From Mycobacterium gordonae (GTDB lineage: Bacteria; Actinomycetota; Actinomycetes; Mycobacteriales; Mycobacteriaceae), in the NCBI RefSeq assembly GCF_001417955.2, contig NZ_LKTM01000201.1:1-63499 (forward strand): a stretch of 63,499 bases of DNA, read 5' to 3'. The notes under the pieces were generated by a model. The model had not been told where the DNA came from, made no database searches, and saw nothing but the letters and a program-made list of their open reading frames with translations. A program made the translations under genes and the position numbers. Below, piece after piece: positions 8,733 through 17,554 of this stretch (position 1 is the first letter of the stretch; the number at the start of each line of letters is the position of its first letter).

Positions 8733-10067
8733 TCACGGCGGGCCCTCCGCGGGTGGAACTCCGGGCCACAGCGGCACTCCCCCGGGCCCGTATAACGCCG
8801 CCCCGTATGGCGGCCCGCCCGGGTTCGGGCCGACGGCCGGCCCAGGGAGGCATTGCCGGATGGACGGTGGCTCGGGTACGGCGCGGGTCACCGGGAAGTA
8901 GTCGGCCCAACACGGGTGTCCGAGGCCGGGATTGGGCCGGATGTCGATGCCGGTGCCCCACCCGGTGTTGGTGACGAGTTCGCGCACCGGGAAGTTCTTG
9001 CTGGCGTCGGGCAGTGAGCCGCAGCCGGGTCGGCCGCCGGGACCTCCTTTGGCGGCCACCAGTGGCAGGTTGTCGGGAAATACGTACGGGTCGTTGCCCA
9101 GTAACAGGGCCACATCGAGTTGCAGTGTGCGGCCGTCTGCGCCACCCCACGCCTCGTAGCCGCCGTTGTTCAGGTACCACGTGACCCCCTGCAGGAAGCA
9201 CGTGTATTCGGGGCTGTATTTGCCGAGCAGCCGGGTGGTCGGCTCCAGCAGGTTGACCGAGGCGACCAGGTCGTCCCTGCTCCTGCCGAGCAGGGTGGTT
9301 CCGGAGCTCGACAATCCAATGACATTGAGCAGCAGGGAATCCAGCTCCTTGGCGTGGCTGACGACGGTGGTGCTGGTGGTGCTGGCGGAGTCCAGGATGG
9401 TCAGGATGTCCTGTGCCGCCGCGTCGTAGGTGTCGGAGAAGTTCTTCAGCGACCTCCAGTCCCGCCGGATGGTCTCGCTGCGGGCGTTGAGTGCCGTCAG
9501 GACTTCGTTGAGATCTGTGGCGGCCCTTCCGATCCGCTCACCCTGTCCGCCTACGGCGTCGGCTACCGCGGTCAGCACCGCGTTCAGTTTGAGCGGGTCG
9601 ATCACGTTGAGGAGGCTGACGACGTTCTCGAAGACGGTGTTGATCTCCGTGCTGACGTTCTTCGAGTGCAGCACCGCCCCGGCGGCCAGCCTCGCACGAC
9701 TCGGATGCTGCGGCGCGACCAATTCGACGAACTTGGCGCCGAATGCGGTGGTTGCGCTGATCTGCGCCTCGACATTGGCCGGGATGTAACGCATTTGGTC
9801 CGGCTCGAGTTGCAGGACGAGCCGGGTGCCGGACTTGTCGTCAGCGATCTGGCTGACCCGGCCTATCTGCACACCGCGCATCATGACCTTCGCGTCGGTG
9901 TCCATCACCAACCCGGAGCGGTCCGCGGTCAGCGTCACCGGTACATAGGAGCGCAGGGTCCCGTCGAAGGACACCGCCGTCACGAGGACGACGATTCCGA
10001 TGGTGGCCAATAAGATCAGCGTCCACCACCCGTCGTGCAGACGGTGCCGACCCGGGCCACGGTTCAT
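8733..10067 (-). CDS. mce3A: Mce family protein Mce3A
   Basis: 444 residues. A membrane helix (WWTLILLATIGIVVLVTAVSF) is followed by the MCE domain (DAKVMMRGVQIGRVSQIADD) and the helical Mce_A domain. A C-terminal part contains YTCFLQGVTWYLNNGG, a motif shared by MceA proteins, and ends in a Pro/Gly-rich tail. First Mce subunit of the operon, five bases after yrbE3B. MceA proteins are exported lipid-binding subunits and were the first described mycobacterial cell-entry proteins. Confidence 0.93.
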   Translation of the reverse strand: MNRGPGRHRLHDGWWTLILLATIGIVVLVTAVSFDGTLRSYVPVTLTADRSGLVMDTDAKVMMRGVQIGRVSQIADDKSGTRLVLQLEPDQMRYIPANVEAQISATTAFGAKFVELVAPQHPSRARLAAGAVLHSKNVSTEINTVFENVVSLLNVIDPLKLNAVLTAVADAVGGQGERIGRAATDLNEVLTALNARSETIRRDWRSLKNFSDTYDAAAQDILTILDSASTTSTTVVSHAKELDSLLLNVIGLSSSGTTLLGRSRDDLVASVNLLEPTTRLLGKYSPEYTCFLQGVTWYLNNGGYEAWGGADGRTLQLDVALLLGNDPYVFPDNLPLVAAKGGPGGRPGCGSLPDASKNFPVRELVTNTGWGTGIDIRPNPGLGHPCWADYFPVTRAVPEPPSIRQCLPGPAVGPNPGGPPYGAALYGPGGVPLWPGVPPAEGPP

Positions 10068-10072
10068 GTCGA

Positions 10073-10888
10073 CTAGCTCGCCAGGTGGAAGTTCGGGGAC
10101 TGGCCGTAGATGGCCAGCGTCATGATGACGATGGCGATCGAGGCGATGACCATGGACGCGCGTACCGCCCGGCCGACGGCCTCACCCACTCCGGCCGGTC
10201 CACCGTGCGCGGTGTAGCCGTAGTAGGTGCACACCAACATGATCACCAGGGACACGACGATCACTTCAAAGGACGACCAGAGCACGTCGGTCGGACGCAG
10301 GAAGGTATTGAAATAGTGGTCATAGACGCCTGAACCCTGTCCGTAGACGGCCGTGGTGCCGACTCGGGCGGCCAGATAAGCCGTCATGAGGCCGACGCAG
10401 AACAGTGGCACGGAGACAACCACGCCCGCCAGTACGCGCGTGCTCGCAAGGTAACTGACGCTGCGGATGCCGATCACCTCGAGTGCGTCAATTTCCTCGT
10501 TGATCCGCATTGCTCCCAACTGCGCGGTGGCACCGGCGCCGACGGTGGCCGCCAGCGCGACCATCACCGTTCCGGGCTGGATTTCGCGGGTATTGAAGAA
10601 CGCGGACGCAAAGCCGGTGAGAGCCTCCACACCGACCGAGGCGAACTGGTTGTAGCCCTGCACCGCGACGATCGCGCCGGTGGTCATGGCCAGGAACCCG
10701 ACGATGACGACCGTGCCCCCGATCACCGCGAGAGTTCCTACGCCCAAACCCATCTGGGCGATAACCCGGAGCAACTCGCCGCGATAGTGCAGTACCGCAT
10801 CCGGGATGCCGGTCAGCGTGCTGACATAGAACCGCATCTGGGATCCCAGCCGATTCCATTCGGCCGCAACGCTTTGGGTCATCGTCAT
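10073..10888 (-). CDS. yrbE3B: YrbE/MlaE permease, subunit B
   Basis: 271 residues, integral membrane protein with about five to six helices and the MlaE/YrbE core. The signature lies near the middle: QLGAMRINEEIDALEVIGI, then RVLAGVVVSVPLFCVGLM. Start ATG at 10888, with GAGGTGATGCC just upstream. It forms the inner-membrane permease of the Mce importer with YrbE3A and is energised by an MceG/Mkl ATPase encoded elsewhere. Nine bases separate it from yrbE3A. Confidence 0.93.
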   Translation of the reverse strand: MTMTQSVAAEWNRLGSQMRFYVSTLTGIPDAVLHYRGELLRVIAQMGLGVGTLAVIGGTVVIVGFLAMTTGAIVAVQGYNQFASVGVEALTGFASAFFNTREIQPGTVMVALAATVGAGATAQLGAMRINEEIDALEVIGIRSVSYLASTRVLAGVVVSVPLFCVGLMTAYLAARVGTTAVYGQGSGVYDHYFNTFLRPTDVLWSSFEVIVVSLVIMLVCTYYGYTAHGGPAGVGEAVGRAVRASMVIASIAIVIMTLAIYGQSPNFHLAS

Positions 10889-10897
10889 GGCATCACC

Positions 10898-11671
10898 TCA
10901 CGACACCATGAACGGCATGCCGACCGCGGTGACGATGATGTTGATCACGAACAGGACGATGAAGGCGAACACCACCGTCTCGTTGACCGCCCGGCCGACG
11001 CCGGCGGGGCCACCGCCCACCGACATGCCCTTGTAGCAGGCGATCAATCCCGCCATCAGGCCGAACAATGTCGCCTTGATCATCGAGATGATGACGTCGA
11101 TGGTGTGGGTCAGTGTGGTGAGCCCGCTGACCCAGGCGCCCGCTGAGACGTGCATGAGGAAGACCGAGCAGAAGAAGGCGCCGATCAAACCGGTCGCGGT
11201 CACGATCGAACTGAGGGCCAGCGAGATGGTGGTGGCGGCCAGGACGCGGGGAACCGCAAGTGCCTGAATCGGATTGATGCCCATTACGCGCAGCGCATCC
11301 AGCTCCTCGCGGATGGTTCGCGCGCCGAGGTCGGCGCACATCGCGGTGGATCCGGCGCCGGCGACCACGAGCACCGTCACGATGGGGGCGCTCTGATCCA
11401 CGGTGAAGATCGCGCAGCCCGTTCCCGAGAAATCCGCGGCGCCGATGTCGGTCAGCAGGACATTGAAGAGAAAACCCGAAATCACCGCCCACGGGATGGT
11501 CATCAAAATGCCTGGGAGCGTTGACACCCGGGCGACGAACCAACACTGCAGCAGGTACTCCCGCCAGGCGAACGGAGGCCGGAACATGGCCAGGAAGGTG
11601 TCCAGCGACATTGCGAAGAAGTCGCCGATCGCGCGGACCGGTTTAGCCGCCTGGCCGACCGCGATCACCAT
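10898..11671 (-). CDS. yrbE3A: YrbE/MlaE permease, subunit A
   Basis: 257 residues from MVIAVGQAAKPVRAIGDFFA, which aligns with the usual YrbE A-subunit start. In-frame ATGs at 11761 and 11797 would add 30-42 polar residues, and the 11797 codon lies inside a conserved regulatory box, so I rejected them. MlaE signatures: TAMCADLGARTIREELDALR and GINPIQALAVPRVLAATT. First gene of the mce3 operon. The region upstream carries the two-box element described separately. Confidence 0.9.
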   Translation of the reverse strand: MVIAVGQAAKPVRAIGDFFAMSLDTFLAMFRPPFAWREYLLQCWFVARVSTLPGILMTIPWAVISGFLFNVLLTDIGAADFSGTGCAIFTVDQSAPIVTVLVVAGAGSTAMCADLGARTIREELDALRVMGINPIQALAVPRVLAATTISLALSSIVTATGLIGAFFCSVFLMHVSAGAWVSGLTTLTHTIDVIISMIKATLFGLMAGLIACYKGMSVGGGPAGVGRAVNETVVFAFIVLFVINIIVTAVGMPFMVS

Positions 11672-11785
11672 GTCGCCGCGTACCCCCTGACGCCGACTCT
11701 CCGTCGTCGCTTGCGGTAGGTCACGCTGGTCCCCGGACAAGTCGAAGTGGATGTTTGACATTCGCGAGGGTACGCGGGGCGACAC

Positions 11786-11881
11786 CATCATGTCCATAGA
11801 CGATACGCAAAATTACACGCTTCGATTGCGTAAATAACGATGCAAACCCACACTTATGTGTGATGATGTATCTAGCTAGTA
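11786..11881 (-). promoter_or_regulatory. Two-box regulatory element upstream of mce3
   Basis: Read on the minus strand, 96 bases begin with TACTAGC, one base, AGATACATCAT and end with GCGTATCGTC then TATGGACATGATG. Both boxes recur in the same order and at the same spacing (73 bases from element start to the second box) upstream of echA13, and largely upstream of pcaD. The element is not palindromic overall. Between the boxes lies a perfect small inverted repeat, CACAC-TTAT-GTGTG (11849-11862). It lies about 115 bp before the yrbE3A start. I infer an Mce3R-type operator. Confidence 0.7.
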
Positions 11882-11932
11882 TCGGCATGATGCGACGGTA
11901 CGCCCCTAGCTGCGGCATGGTGGGTAGCCGCG

Positions 11933-12124
11933 TCACGGCACCAGCTGTAGTGCCCCCGAGGGGCATAGTGTGACGGCGTTTCGCGCCCGGCGCTCCTCCC
12001 CCGCGCGCACCTCCTGCGAGACCACCAGGACGATGCCGTCGGAATCCTGGCTGAACACGGCATCGGCCGTCATCACGCAGATGCCGGCGGATATGCAGAT
12101 CTCGCGGTTGGCCGTGACTCTCAT
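11933..12124 (-). CDS. [3Fe-4S] ferredoxin for a P450
   Basis: 63 residues; the start at 12124 overlaps the upstream stop as ATGA. Cysteines at 10, 16 and 54 (CISAGIC and CP) follow the one-cluster ferredoxin pattern, but Ala13 replaces the second cysteine of the usual CxxCxxC. That is the hallmark of the small [3Fe-4S] ferredoxins that feed electrons to bacterial P450s. It is the last gene of the P450-SnoaL-ferredoxin operon, so the P450 is its likely partner. A ferredoxin reductase would have to come from elsewhere. Confidence 0.87.
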   Translation of the reverse strand: MRVTANREICISAGICVMTADAVFSQDSDGIVLVVSQEVRAGEERRARNAVTLCPSGALQLVP

Positions 12125-12522
12125 GCGCTGAAAGCCTCGAGGGCGAGAGCGGAATTCGCGAAATCGCGAAAGTACAGCCAGCGACCCTCCCGCAGCGTGA
12201 TGATGTGCGCGAATTCCGACTCCCACTCGTGGCCGGTGGTGCGCCGGCGGAAACGTTGCCGGCCCCAGGTAGCCAGATCGTCACCCTGCGCGATGAACTT
12301 CCACGGCTCCATCTCGATGATGTCGATCACCTGCCCGACCTTCTCGAGGAAGGAGACCGCTTGCTTGATGCCCTGGAAATCGCCGGCGTACGGAATCCTC
12401 TCGGTGCCGTAATAGGTGATACGCACGTCAGGGTCCAGGTGTGCGAGCACGGTGGGTAGGTCACCGATCGGCACCGCCCGGTAGATCGCCTCGGTCGCGG
12501 CGATATTGCGTGACGCGCTCAT
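12121..12522 (-). CDS. SnoaL-like / NTF2-fold protein
   Basis: 133 residues, coupled by four-base overlaps to the P450 before it and the ferredoxin after it. The N-terminal helix (ATEAIYRAVPIGDLPTVLAHL) leads into DPDVRITYYGTERIPYAGDF, and the late EFAHIITLREGRWLYFRDF is typical of SnoaL-like enzymes and binding proteins. Such proteins can be cyclases, isomerases or dehydratases. Its place between a P450 and its ferredoxin suggests it acts on the P450 substrate or product, which is inference. Confidence 0.75.
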   Translation of the reverse strand: MSASRNIAATEAIYRAVPIGDLPTVLAHLDPDVRITYYGTERIPYAGDFQGIKQAVSFLEKVGQVIDIIEMEPWKFIAQGDDLATWGRQRFRRRTTGHEWESEFAHIITLREGRWLYFRDFANSALALEAFSA

Positions 12523-13808
12523 GAAAGGTGAAGGGGCAGGCGGACATAGGCGTGGGTCAACAGGCTCGCGGTCTGCTTGGTGCCCGGATCGTCGGTGAGC
12601 GCGATCCGCTGATAGCGGTCCAAGACGGCGTTGAGCACCGTCAAGACCTCCAGACGCGCCAACGACGCGCCGAGGCAGAAGTGCACGCCGTGACCGAGGG
12701 AGAGTTGCTGGCGGATGTTGGGACGGTCGATGTCGAGGCGTCCGGGGTCAGGAAACACCGCGGGATCGCGATTCGCCGAGCCGAAGAACAGCGCCACCCA
12801 GTCGCCTTTGCGAATCAGCTTGCCCGCCACCTCGACCTCGCGGGTCGCGATGCGGAACAGCCGCTGCGGCGGCCCGTCGAGCCGAAGCTCTTCTTCCACG
12901 AACAGATTCAGTAGCGTGCGGTCGGTGCGAATCCGCGCGGTGAGCTCGGGTTCGCGCGCCAGCGCGTGCAGCAGATTGCCGATCAGGAACGTCGTTGTTT
13001 CGCTGCCGGCGACCACGAGTGTGACGCAGAAACGTACGATCTCCGCCGGGGTGAGCCGCTGCCCGTCCACTTCGGCGCGCAGCAGCGCGGCGATCAGGTC
13101 CTCCGCGTCCTCGACGTCCTGACTGCTCGGGCATCCGGCTCCTTCTTCGGCCAGATGTTCGGTGCGCTCGGCCAACCGCGCCGCGAAGGCCGCCACCATC
13201 TCCTCGTTGCTGGCGATGCGTTCTTGCGGGGTCAGCGACGAGGACAGCATGAATGCGTTGGCCCAGCGCCGGAAGCGCACGTGGTCGCCGTCCGGTAACC
13301 CCAGCAGTCGCACCATGGCTCGGGTGGGGATCTCGGCGGCGAACTCCATGACCTCGGCAGCGCCGCCGCGGGAAGCCTCGTCAAGGTCGGCGAGCAGGCG
13401 CGGGACCAGCTCGGTGAGCCAGGCCTCCAGCCGCTTGACGCGGCGCGGAGAAAACGCCTGGCTGACCAGCTTTCGTTCCACTTCGTGCTGGGGTGGATCG
13501 GTATTGACCAGCATCAGGCTCGGTGCGGACGAGGCCTCCTGCAGCGGATCCCGGGACGAGAAGGTCGCGCTGTCCCGCGCGGCTTGGAACACCTGGTCGT
13601 AACTGAACAGCGCCCACGCGGTGACGGGTTCATCGGCGCCGGGCACCGTCCCGGGCGGCCAATCCCGGTATCCCGCAACGGGTGAGAACGACCTGAGCCG
13701 GTCATAGAGCGGATAGGGGTCGGCGATGCCTTCGGGCGTTGTGAGCAACTGCAGGGCTTCGCGGGCTTCGGCGGTGCGTGCGGTGTCGGGAACGGTCGCA
13801 GATGACAT
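12519..13808 (-). CDS. Cytochrome P450
   Basis: 429 residues starting [15 protein letters not shown] at 13808. Hallmarks: I-helix AGSETT (267-272), ExxR (E306-R309) and heme loop [10 protein letters not shown] with the thiolate ligand C378. Leu stands where the first Phe of the consensus usually is. It is a soluble class I P450 needing a ferredoxin, which the operon supplies. The substrate is unknown. Position between mce3 and the catechol genes suggests a hydrophobic or aromatic import product. The reading frame extends far upstream through the divergent gene, but that part is not P450-like. Confidence 0.93.
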   Translation of the reverse strand: MSSATVPDTARTAEAREALQLLTTPEGIADPYPLYDRLRSFSPVAGYRDWPPGTVPGADEPVTAWALFSYDQVFQAARDSATFSSRDPLQEASSAPSLMLVNTDPPQHEVERKLVSQAFSPRRVKRLEAWLTELVPRLLADLDEASRGGAAEVMEFAAEIPTRAMVRLLGLPDGDHVRFRRWANAFMLSSSLTPQERIASNEEMVAAFAARLAERTEHLAEEGAGCPSSQDVEDAEDLIAALLRAEVDGQRLTPAEIVRFCVTLVVAGSETTTFLIGNLLHALAREPELTARIRTDRTLLNLFVEEELRLDGPPQRLFRIATREVEVAGKLIRKGDWVALFFGSANRDPAVFPDPGRLDIDRPNIRQQLSLGHGVHFCLGASLARLEVLTVLNAVLDRYQRIALTDDPGTKQTASLLTHAYVRLPLHLS

Positions 13809-13844
13809 GCCGACCAGCCTGGGCCCGCGGCGGTGGCAAAGCGA

Positions 13845-13858
13845 TCCCCCGTTGGGGA
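13845..13858. promoter_or_regulatory. Inverted repeat between P450 and GAF-LuxR genes
   Basis: TCCCC-CGTT-GGGGA, perfect 5-bp arms, in the 127-base divergent intergenic region 13809-13935. It is centred about 43 bp from the P450 start and 84 bp from the regulator start. It could be an operator of the adjacent LuxR-type regulator. The arms are short and GC-rich, so chance is possible. Confidence 0.3.
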
Positions 13859-13935
13859 GGACTCCTGCCCCCAGACGAGAGGAATTTGCATTTTTCGCCG
13901 CACTACGGCAGCCCTGGGAGGACAGTGAGCACGTG

Positions 13936-15120
13936 ATGGTTGTCAGCGGCACGCCCGATCCCGCCTCGTTCGCGACCCTGGCCGACGGAGACCACCCGGG
14001 TTGGGCGTCCCGTCCGGCGCGAGAGACCGAGGCCGCACGCCAGTACCGGGAAGCCTTCCGGGGATGCGCCGTGGATCCGACCGACGACCCGATGGCGGTG
14101 GTCGCCGAGGCGATTGATGCCAAGGCGGCCGTCGTGCGGGCCGCCCTGGAGTCGCTCGGCGACGTGCGCGCGCTCAATGCGCTCGAGGCGGTGCTGGACC
14201 TGTCCTCGCTGGAACGAGACCTGCTCGAAGATGGTGCCAGGCGGCGCACCGTTGCGCTGTTGCAGGTCCAGGAAGGCCTGAGCAAGCTGCGCGCCGTCGA
14301 GGACGTCGCGGCGATCGTCGACCGGGCACCGCGGGAACTGGTCGAGTCGTGCGGGTTCGACCGCGCTGTGCTGTTCCGCGTCCACGAGGGCCGGATGGTG
14401 ATGGAGTCCGCATATTTCGGTGACGACCGTGCCGGTGCGGAGAAGATGGTCGCCTTTGCCCAGTCGGTGGCACCGCCGCTTGACCATATGTTGTTGGAAA
14501 CGGAGATGATTCGCCGGCACGCACCCGCGATCGTGCGGGACGCCCGCACCGACCCGCGCGTCAACCGGCCGATCATCGATTTCTCGCTGACCCATTCCTA
14601 CGTGGCCGCGCCGGTCATGCCTACCGGGAAGGTGATCGGCTTTCTGCATGCCGACCGGCTGTATTCCGGCCGGGTCGTTGACGAGATCGATCGCGACACG
14701 GTGTGGGCGTTCGCTGAAGGCTTCGGTTACGCCTACGAACGCACGGTGCTGCTGGAGCGGATGCGTCGCCAGCACACGGAGGTGCGGCGTGCGCTGGCGT
14801 CCGCAGACGAGGCCGCCCGCGCGCTGCAGGACGCCGATTTGGACCTGCGCAAGATCGAGCCTGTTGAACGTGGTCCTGCCGCGAGGTCACTGGCCGAGGT
14901 CGAGACGAAGGTGATGGCCGTGCTGACCCGCCGTGAGGTCGAAGTGCTGCGGCTGATGGCGGCGGGCCGTACCAACCAGCAGATCGCCGACGAGCTGGTG
15001 ATCTCGTCGGGAACGGTCAAGTCACATGTCAAGCGGGTGTTGCGAAAGCTGCATGCGACGAACCGTGCCGAGGCGGCCTCGGCCTACGTGCGATTGGCCA
15101 CGGTATCCGAATTGGGTTGA
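13936..15120 (+). CDS. GAF-domain LuxR-family transcriptional regulator
   Basis: 394 residues from the ATG at 13936; a GTG three bases earlier is possible. A helical N-terminal part precedes a GAF-like sensor domain (about residues 115-270, [20 protein letters not shown] to [19 protein letters not shown]). A coiled stretch follows, then a C-terminal LuxR helix-turn-helix ([20 protein letters not shown] onward, about residues 330-390, with [15 protein letters not shown] as recognition helix). There is no receiver domain, so it probably senses a small molecule. It is divergent from the P450 operon and convergent with catC (3-base gap). It may control either neighbour. Confidence 0.85.
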   Translation: MVVSGTPDPASFATLADGDHPGWASRPARETEAARQYREAFRGCAVDPTDDPMAVVAEAIDAKAAVVRAALESLGDVRALNALEAVLDLSSLERDLLEDGARRRTVALLQVQEGLSKLRAVEDVAAIVDRAPRELVESCGFDRAVLFRVHEGRMVMESAYFGDDRAGAEKMVAFAQSVAPPLDHMLLETEMIRRHAPAIVRDARTDPRVNRPIIDFSLTHSYVAAPVMPTGKVIGFLHADRLYSGRVVDEIDRDTVWAFAEGFGYAYERTVLLERMRRQHTEVRRALASADEAARALQDADLDLRKIEPVERGPAARSLAEVETKVMAVLTRREVEVLRLMAAGRTNQQIADELVISSGTVKSHVKRVLRKLHATNRAEAASAYVRLATVSELG

Positions 15121-15123
15121 CTT

Positions 15124-15411
15124 TCAAACTGTCCCGGAGATCGCCGACGGATGTGCCGCCAGCGGCGTCACGTGAATGGTCAGGAAGGGAAAGAGCGGCA
15201 ACCCGGAAAGCAGTTGATGCAGTTCATCAGTCGATTCGACATCGAAGACGGAGAAGTTGGCGTACTCGCCCACGATGCGCCAGAGGTGTGGCCACTTGCC
15301 GGACCGCTGCAGCTCTTGTGAGTAGTCCTTCTCCTGAGCCACCAGGGCTGCCCGCCGCTGCGGGTCGAGGTCATGCGGCAGGTGCACGTCCATGCGTACG
15401 TGGAAAAGCAT
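15124..15411 (-). CDS. catC: Muconolactone delta-isomerase
   Basis: 95 residues, the usual size. It begins MLFHVRMDVHLPHDLDP and contains QRSGKWPHLWRIVGEYANFS and LLSGLPLFPFLTIHVTPL, the signatures of muconolactone isomerase. It converts muconolactone to 3-oxoadipate enol-lactone, the third step of the catechol ortho-cleavage branch. Last gene of the minus-strand catB-catA-catC unit, six bases after catA. Confidence 0.93.
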   Translation of the reverse strand: MLFHVRMDVHLPHDLDPQRRAALVAQEKDYSQELQRSGKWPHLWRIVGEYANFSVFDVESTDELHQLLSGLPLFPFLTIHVTPLAAHPSAISGTV

Positions 15412-15417
15412 TGACCC

Positions 15418-16272
15418 TTAGTCCTTCTCGGGGTCCAGGACGAAGTCGTAGACGACTCTCTGCGAACCGTCGGACTGGGTCCGGGGCTCGAGCAGCAGTT
15501 CGGGCTTGACGGCGGAGGCGATGTCATCGTCGTTGTGCGGATCATCGGGAAAGTACAACTGCGTCGTCAGCTGCTGATGGCCGGCGGCCGAAACCTTGAC
15601 GTGCAGATGCGCCGGGCGCCAGGCGTGCCAGCCTGCGGCGGCGATCAGCCGCCCGCACGATCCGTCGGTCGGGATCTGATACGGGGCGGGCCGGATCGTG
15701 GTGATCTCGAATGTCCCGTCGGGATCGGCGGTGAAGGTGCCCCGCAGGTTCCACTCGGGCAGGTTCGGCGCGAACTGGGAGTAGCGGCCGTCGGCATCGG
15801 CGTGCCACAGTTCGATGCTGCCCTGCAACGGGGTGCCGTCGACGGAGGTGATCCTTCCCGCCCAGCGCAGTGGGACGCCGCGCTCGTCGGCACGCATCGG
15901 AATGGTCGCGAACGCACCGCATTCGGGAGACCCCGGCACGTAATACGGGCCCTCGATGGTGCCCTTGCTGCCGTTGCGATGGTCCGTGGCAACTTCCTCG
16001 ACGGCATGCTCGACCCAGACATCGAGGAACAGCGGCCATTCGCCGTCGGCCCCCACGGCGATCAGCCACGCTTTGAGCGCGTTGTACTCGTGATAGGTCA
16101 CCCGGTGCCGTCGTATGGTGTCGTGCACCGCCGAAAGGACCTCGCGCGCAAGCTCACTCACACGGGCCTTCGGGCTGTCCCGGACTGCCTGGAACGGCGA
16201 CTTGTCGGTGCGAAACCGCGCGGTCGCCGCTGCGCCCGACGCGGCGGCGCTCGGTTCGTCGATAGTGATCAT
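15418..16272 (-). CDS. catA: Catechol 1,2-dioxygenase
   Basis: 284 residues starting MITIDEPSAAASGAAATA at 16272. An N-terminal helical dimerisation region is followed by the intradiol dioxygenase core: GPYYVPGSPECG with an Fe-ligand Tyr, DADGRYSQFAP with the second, and WRPAHLHVKVSAAGH with the two His ligands. It opens catechol to cis,cis-muconate using Fe(III). It lies 19 bases after catB. The neighbouring benABCD supplies catechol from benzoate. Confidence 0.94.
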   Translation of the reverse strand: MITIDEPSAAASGAAATARFRTDKSPFQAVRDSPKARVSELAREVLSAVHDTIRRHRVTYHEYNALKAWLIAVGADGEWPLFLDVWVEHAVEEVATDHRNGSKGTIEGPYYVPGSPECGAFATIPMRADERGVPLRWAGRITSVDGTPLQGSIELWHADADGRYSQFAPNLPEWNLRGTFTADPDGTFEITTIRPAPYQIPTDGSCGRLIAAAGWHAWRPAHLHVKVSAAGHQQLTTQLYFPDDPHNDDDIASAVKPELLLEPRTQSDGSQRVVYDFVLDPEKD

Positions 16273-16291
16273 CTGGCCCTGCCTTTCTCTC

Positions 16292-17395
16292 TTACCGATC
16301 CGTGCGGTAACGGTGCAGCTTGTCCGGATCGATCTGGACGCCCAGCCCGGGACCGGGTGGCACATGCAGTTCGCCGTCTCGTATGCACAGGGGTGCGGCG
16401 AGCAGATCGTCGGACATGTCCAAGAAGTTGGACAGTTCACCGGCTCGTCGTGACGTCAGCTCGAACGCGGCGCCGAAGCTCACGGCGCATGCCGTGCCGA
16501 GCTGACCGTCGAACTGGTTGCCGATCACCACCTCGAGGCCCAGTCCTTCGGCCAGGTGGTGGACGCGTTGCGAGCCGGTGAATCCGGTGCGGGCCGTCTT
16601 GATGCTGATAGCGGTGGCCGACCCGCCGAGTACCTCGCGGGTAACGTCGGCCGGAGTGGGAACCGATTCGTCGGCGATGAAGGGTATGTCGATGTGCTGC
16701 AGCAGCCATCGCCGGCCCAGCACATCGTCGGCCGGGCACAGTTCTTCGGCGAAGAGCAGGTCCAGGTCGGCCATCTCCTTCATCGCGCGCAGCGACTCCG
16801 ACGCCGTCCATCCCCGGTTGCCGTCGACGTAGAGTTCGATGGTGGCGCCGAAGCGTTCGCGCAGCGCTCGCACCACAGCGGTATCCACGGCGACCGGCCT
16901 GCGTCCGACCTTCACCTTGAAGGTGGTGATGCCGTATTCGCCGACCATGCGCTCGGCCTCGGCCACCACCGCGGACGGCGTGTCGAAGCCGAGCATGTGG
17001 CTGACCCGCATGCGGTCGGTGAATCCGCCCAGCATCGCGCTCACCGGTAGGCCGAGGCTACGCCCCAGTGCATCCCAGGCCGCCATGTCGATCGCCGCTT
17101 TCGCCGTCGGGTTGCCCACGGTACGTGCGAGCCTGTCGGTGATAACCTCGCGTTCGGTCAGCGTCAGTCCGACGATCTGGGGTGCGAAAACACCCCGGAT
17201 TACCGCGAGGATTCCGTCTCGCGTCTCGCCGTAGGTGTACGGGCGCGGTGGTGCCTCTGCCACGCCTACGACGCCTTCGTCGGTGTGTATCCGTACCAGC
17301 ACGTGCTCGGCTGCCCGTACCTGTCCCGAGGCGAACTTCACCGGCTTGACGTAGGGGATCGTGAACGGGATCGCCTCAACGGCAGCGATTTTCAC
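16292..17395 (-). CDS. catB: Muconate cycloisomerase
   Basis: 367 residues, enolase superfamily. Seen: the TFKVKVGRR Lys-x-Lys pair, metal ligands in LYVDGNRGW, FAEELC and ADES, and the later SIKTARTG lysine segment. It converts cis,cis-muconate to muconolactone. First gene of the catBAC unit, divergent from benA across a 159-base region with two inverted repeats. Related enolase-family racemases have the same fold, but linkage to catA and catC makes the assignment firm. Confidence 0.93.
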   Translation of the reverse strand: MKIAAVEAIPFTIPYVKPVKFASGQVRAAEHVLVRIHTDEGVVGVAEAPPRPYTYGETRDGILAVIRGVFAPQIVGLTLTEREVITDRLARTVGNPTAKAAIDMAAWDALGRSLGLPVSAMLGGFTDRMRVSHMLGFDTPSAVVAEAERMVGEYGITTFKVKVGRRPVAVDTAVVRALRERFGATIELYVDGNRGWTASESLRAMKEMADLDLLFAEELCPADDVLGRRWLLQHIDIPFIADESVPTPADVTREVLGGSATAISIKTARTGFTGSQRVHHLAEGLGLEVVIGNQFDGQLGTACAVSFGAAFELTSRRAGELSNFLDMSDDLLAAPLCIRDGELHVPPGPGLGVQIDPDKLHRYRTDR

Positions 17396-17430
17396 CGTTC
17401 ATTCCCGGTCTGCCGACGGTAGGCGCCGGA

Positions 17431-17445
17431 TTTGTCCATGACAAA
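17431..17445. promoter_or_regulatory. Inverted repeat in the catB-benA divergent promoter
   Basis: TTTGTC-CAT-GACAAA, perfect 6-bp arms with a 3-bp spacer, 36 bp upstream of catB and about 110 bp upstream of benA. This is a good candidate operator for the divergent catechol and benzoate operons. The neighbouring regulators are the LAL protein downstream of benD and the GAF-LuxR protein. Confidence 0.5.
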
Positions 17446-17459
17446 GACATAGGCAGCCG

Positions 17460-17478
17460 GATATTCATCGTCAATATC
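17460..17478. promoter_or_regulatory. Second inverted repeat in the catB-benA region
   Basis: GATATT-CATCGTC-AATATC, perfect 6-bp arms around a 7-bp spacer, 15 bp from the TTTGTC repeat. It is the most AT-rich part of the intergenic region and may overlap the benA promoter. Together the two repeats suggest separate control of the two operons or cooperative binding. Confidence 0.45.
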
Positions 17479-17554
17479 TGTCGATCAATGGCCTAATCAG
17501 CACTAGCCAAACGCCCAGTGTGACCGCGGCTGCCCCGATGCGATGGTGCAGACC

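Noticed and set aside
630..11671. Assignment of the Mce operon to mce4 (cholesterol importer)
   Set aside because: The tail of two Mas proteins, a DUF732 and a CAP protein, plus an Mce3R-type gene and Rv1933c-Rv1941-type genes nearby, match mce3, not mce4 with its sterol genes.
17431..17450. TCATGGACA upstream of catB as a fourth copy of the shared element
   Set aside because: The TCATGGACA core matches, but the flanking second-box bases do not, and the first-box core is missing at the required position (17505-17513). It is better explained as the arms of a local inverted repeat.
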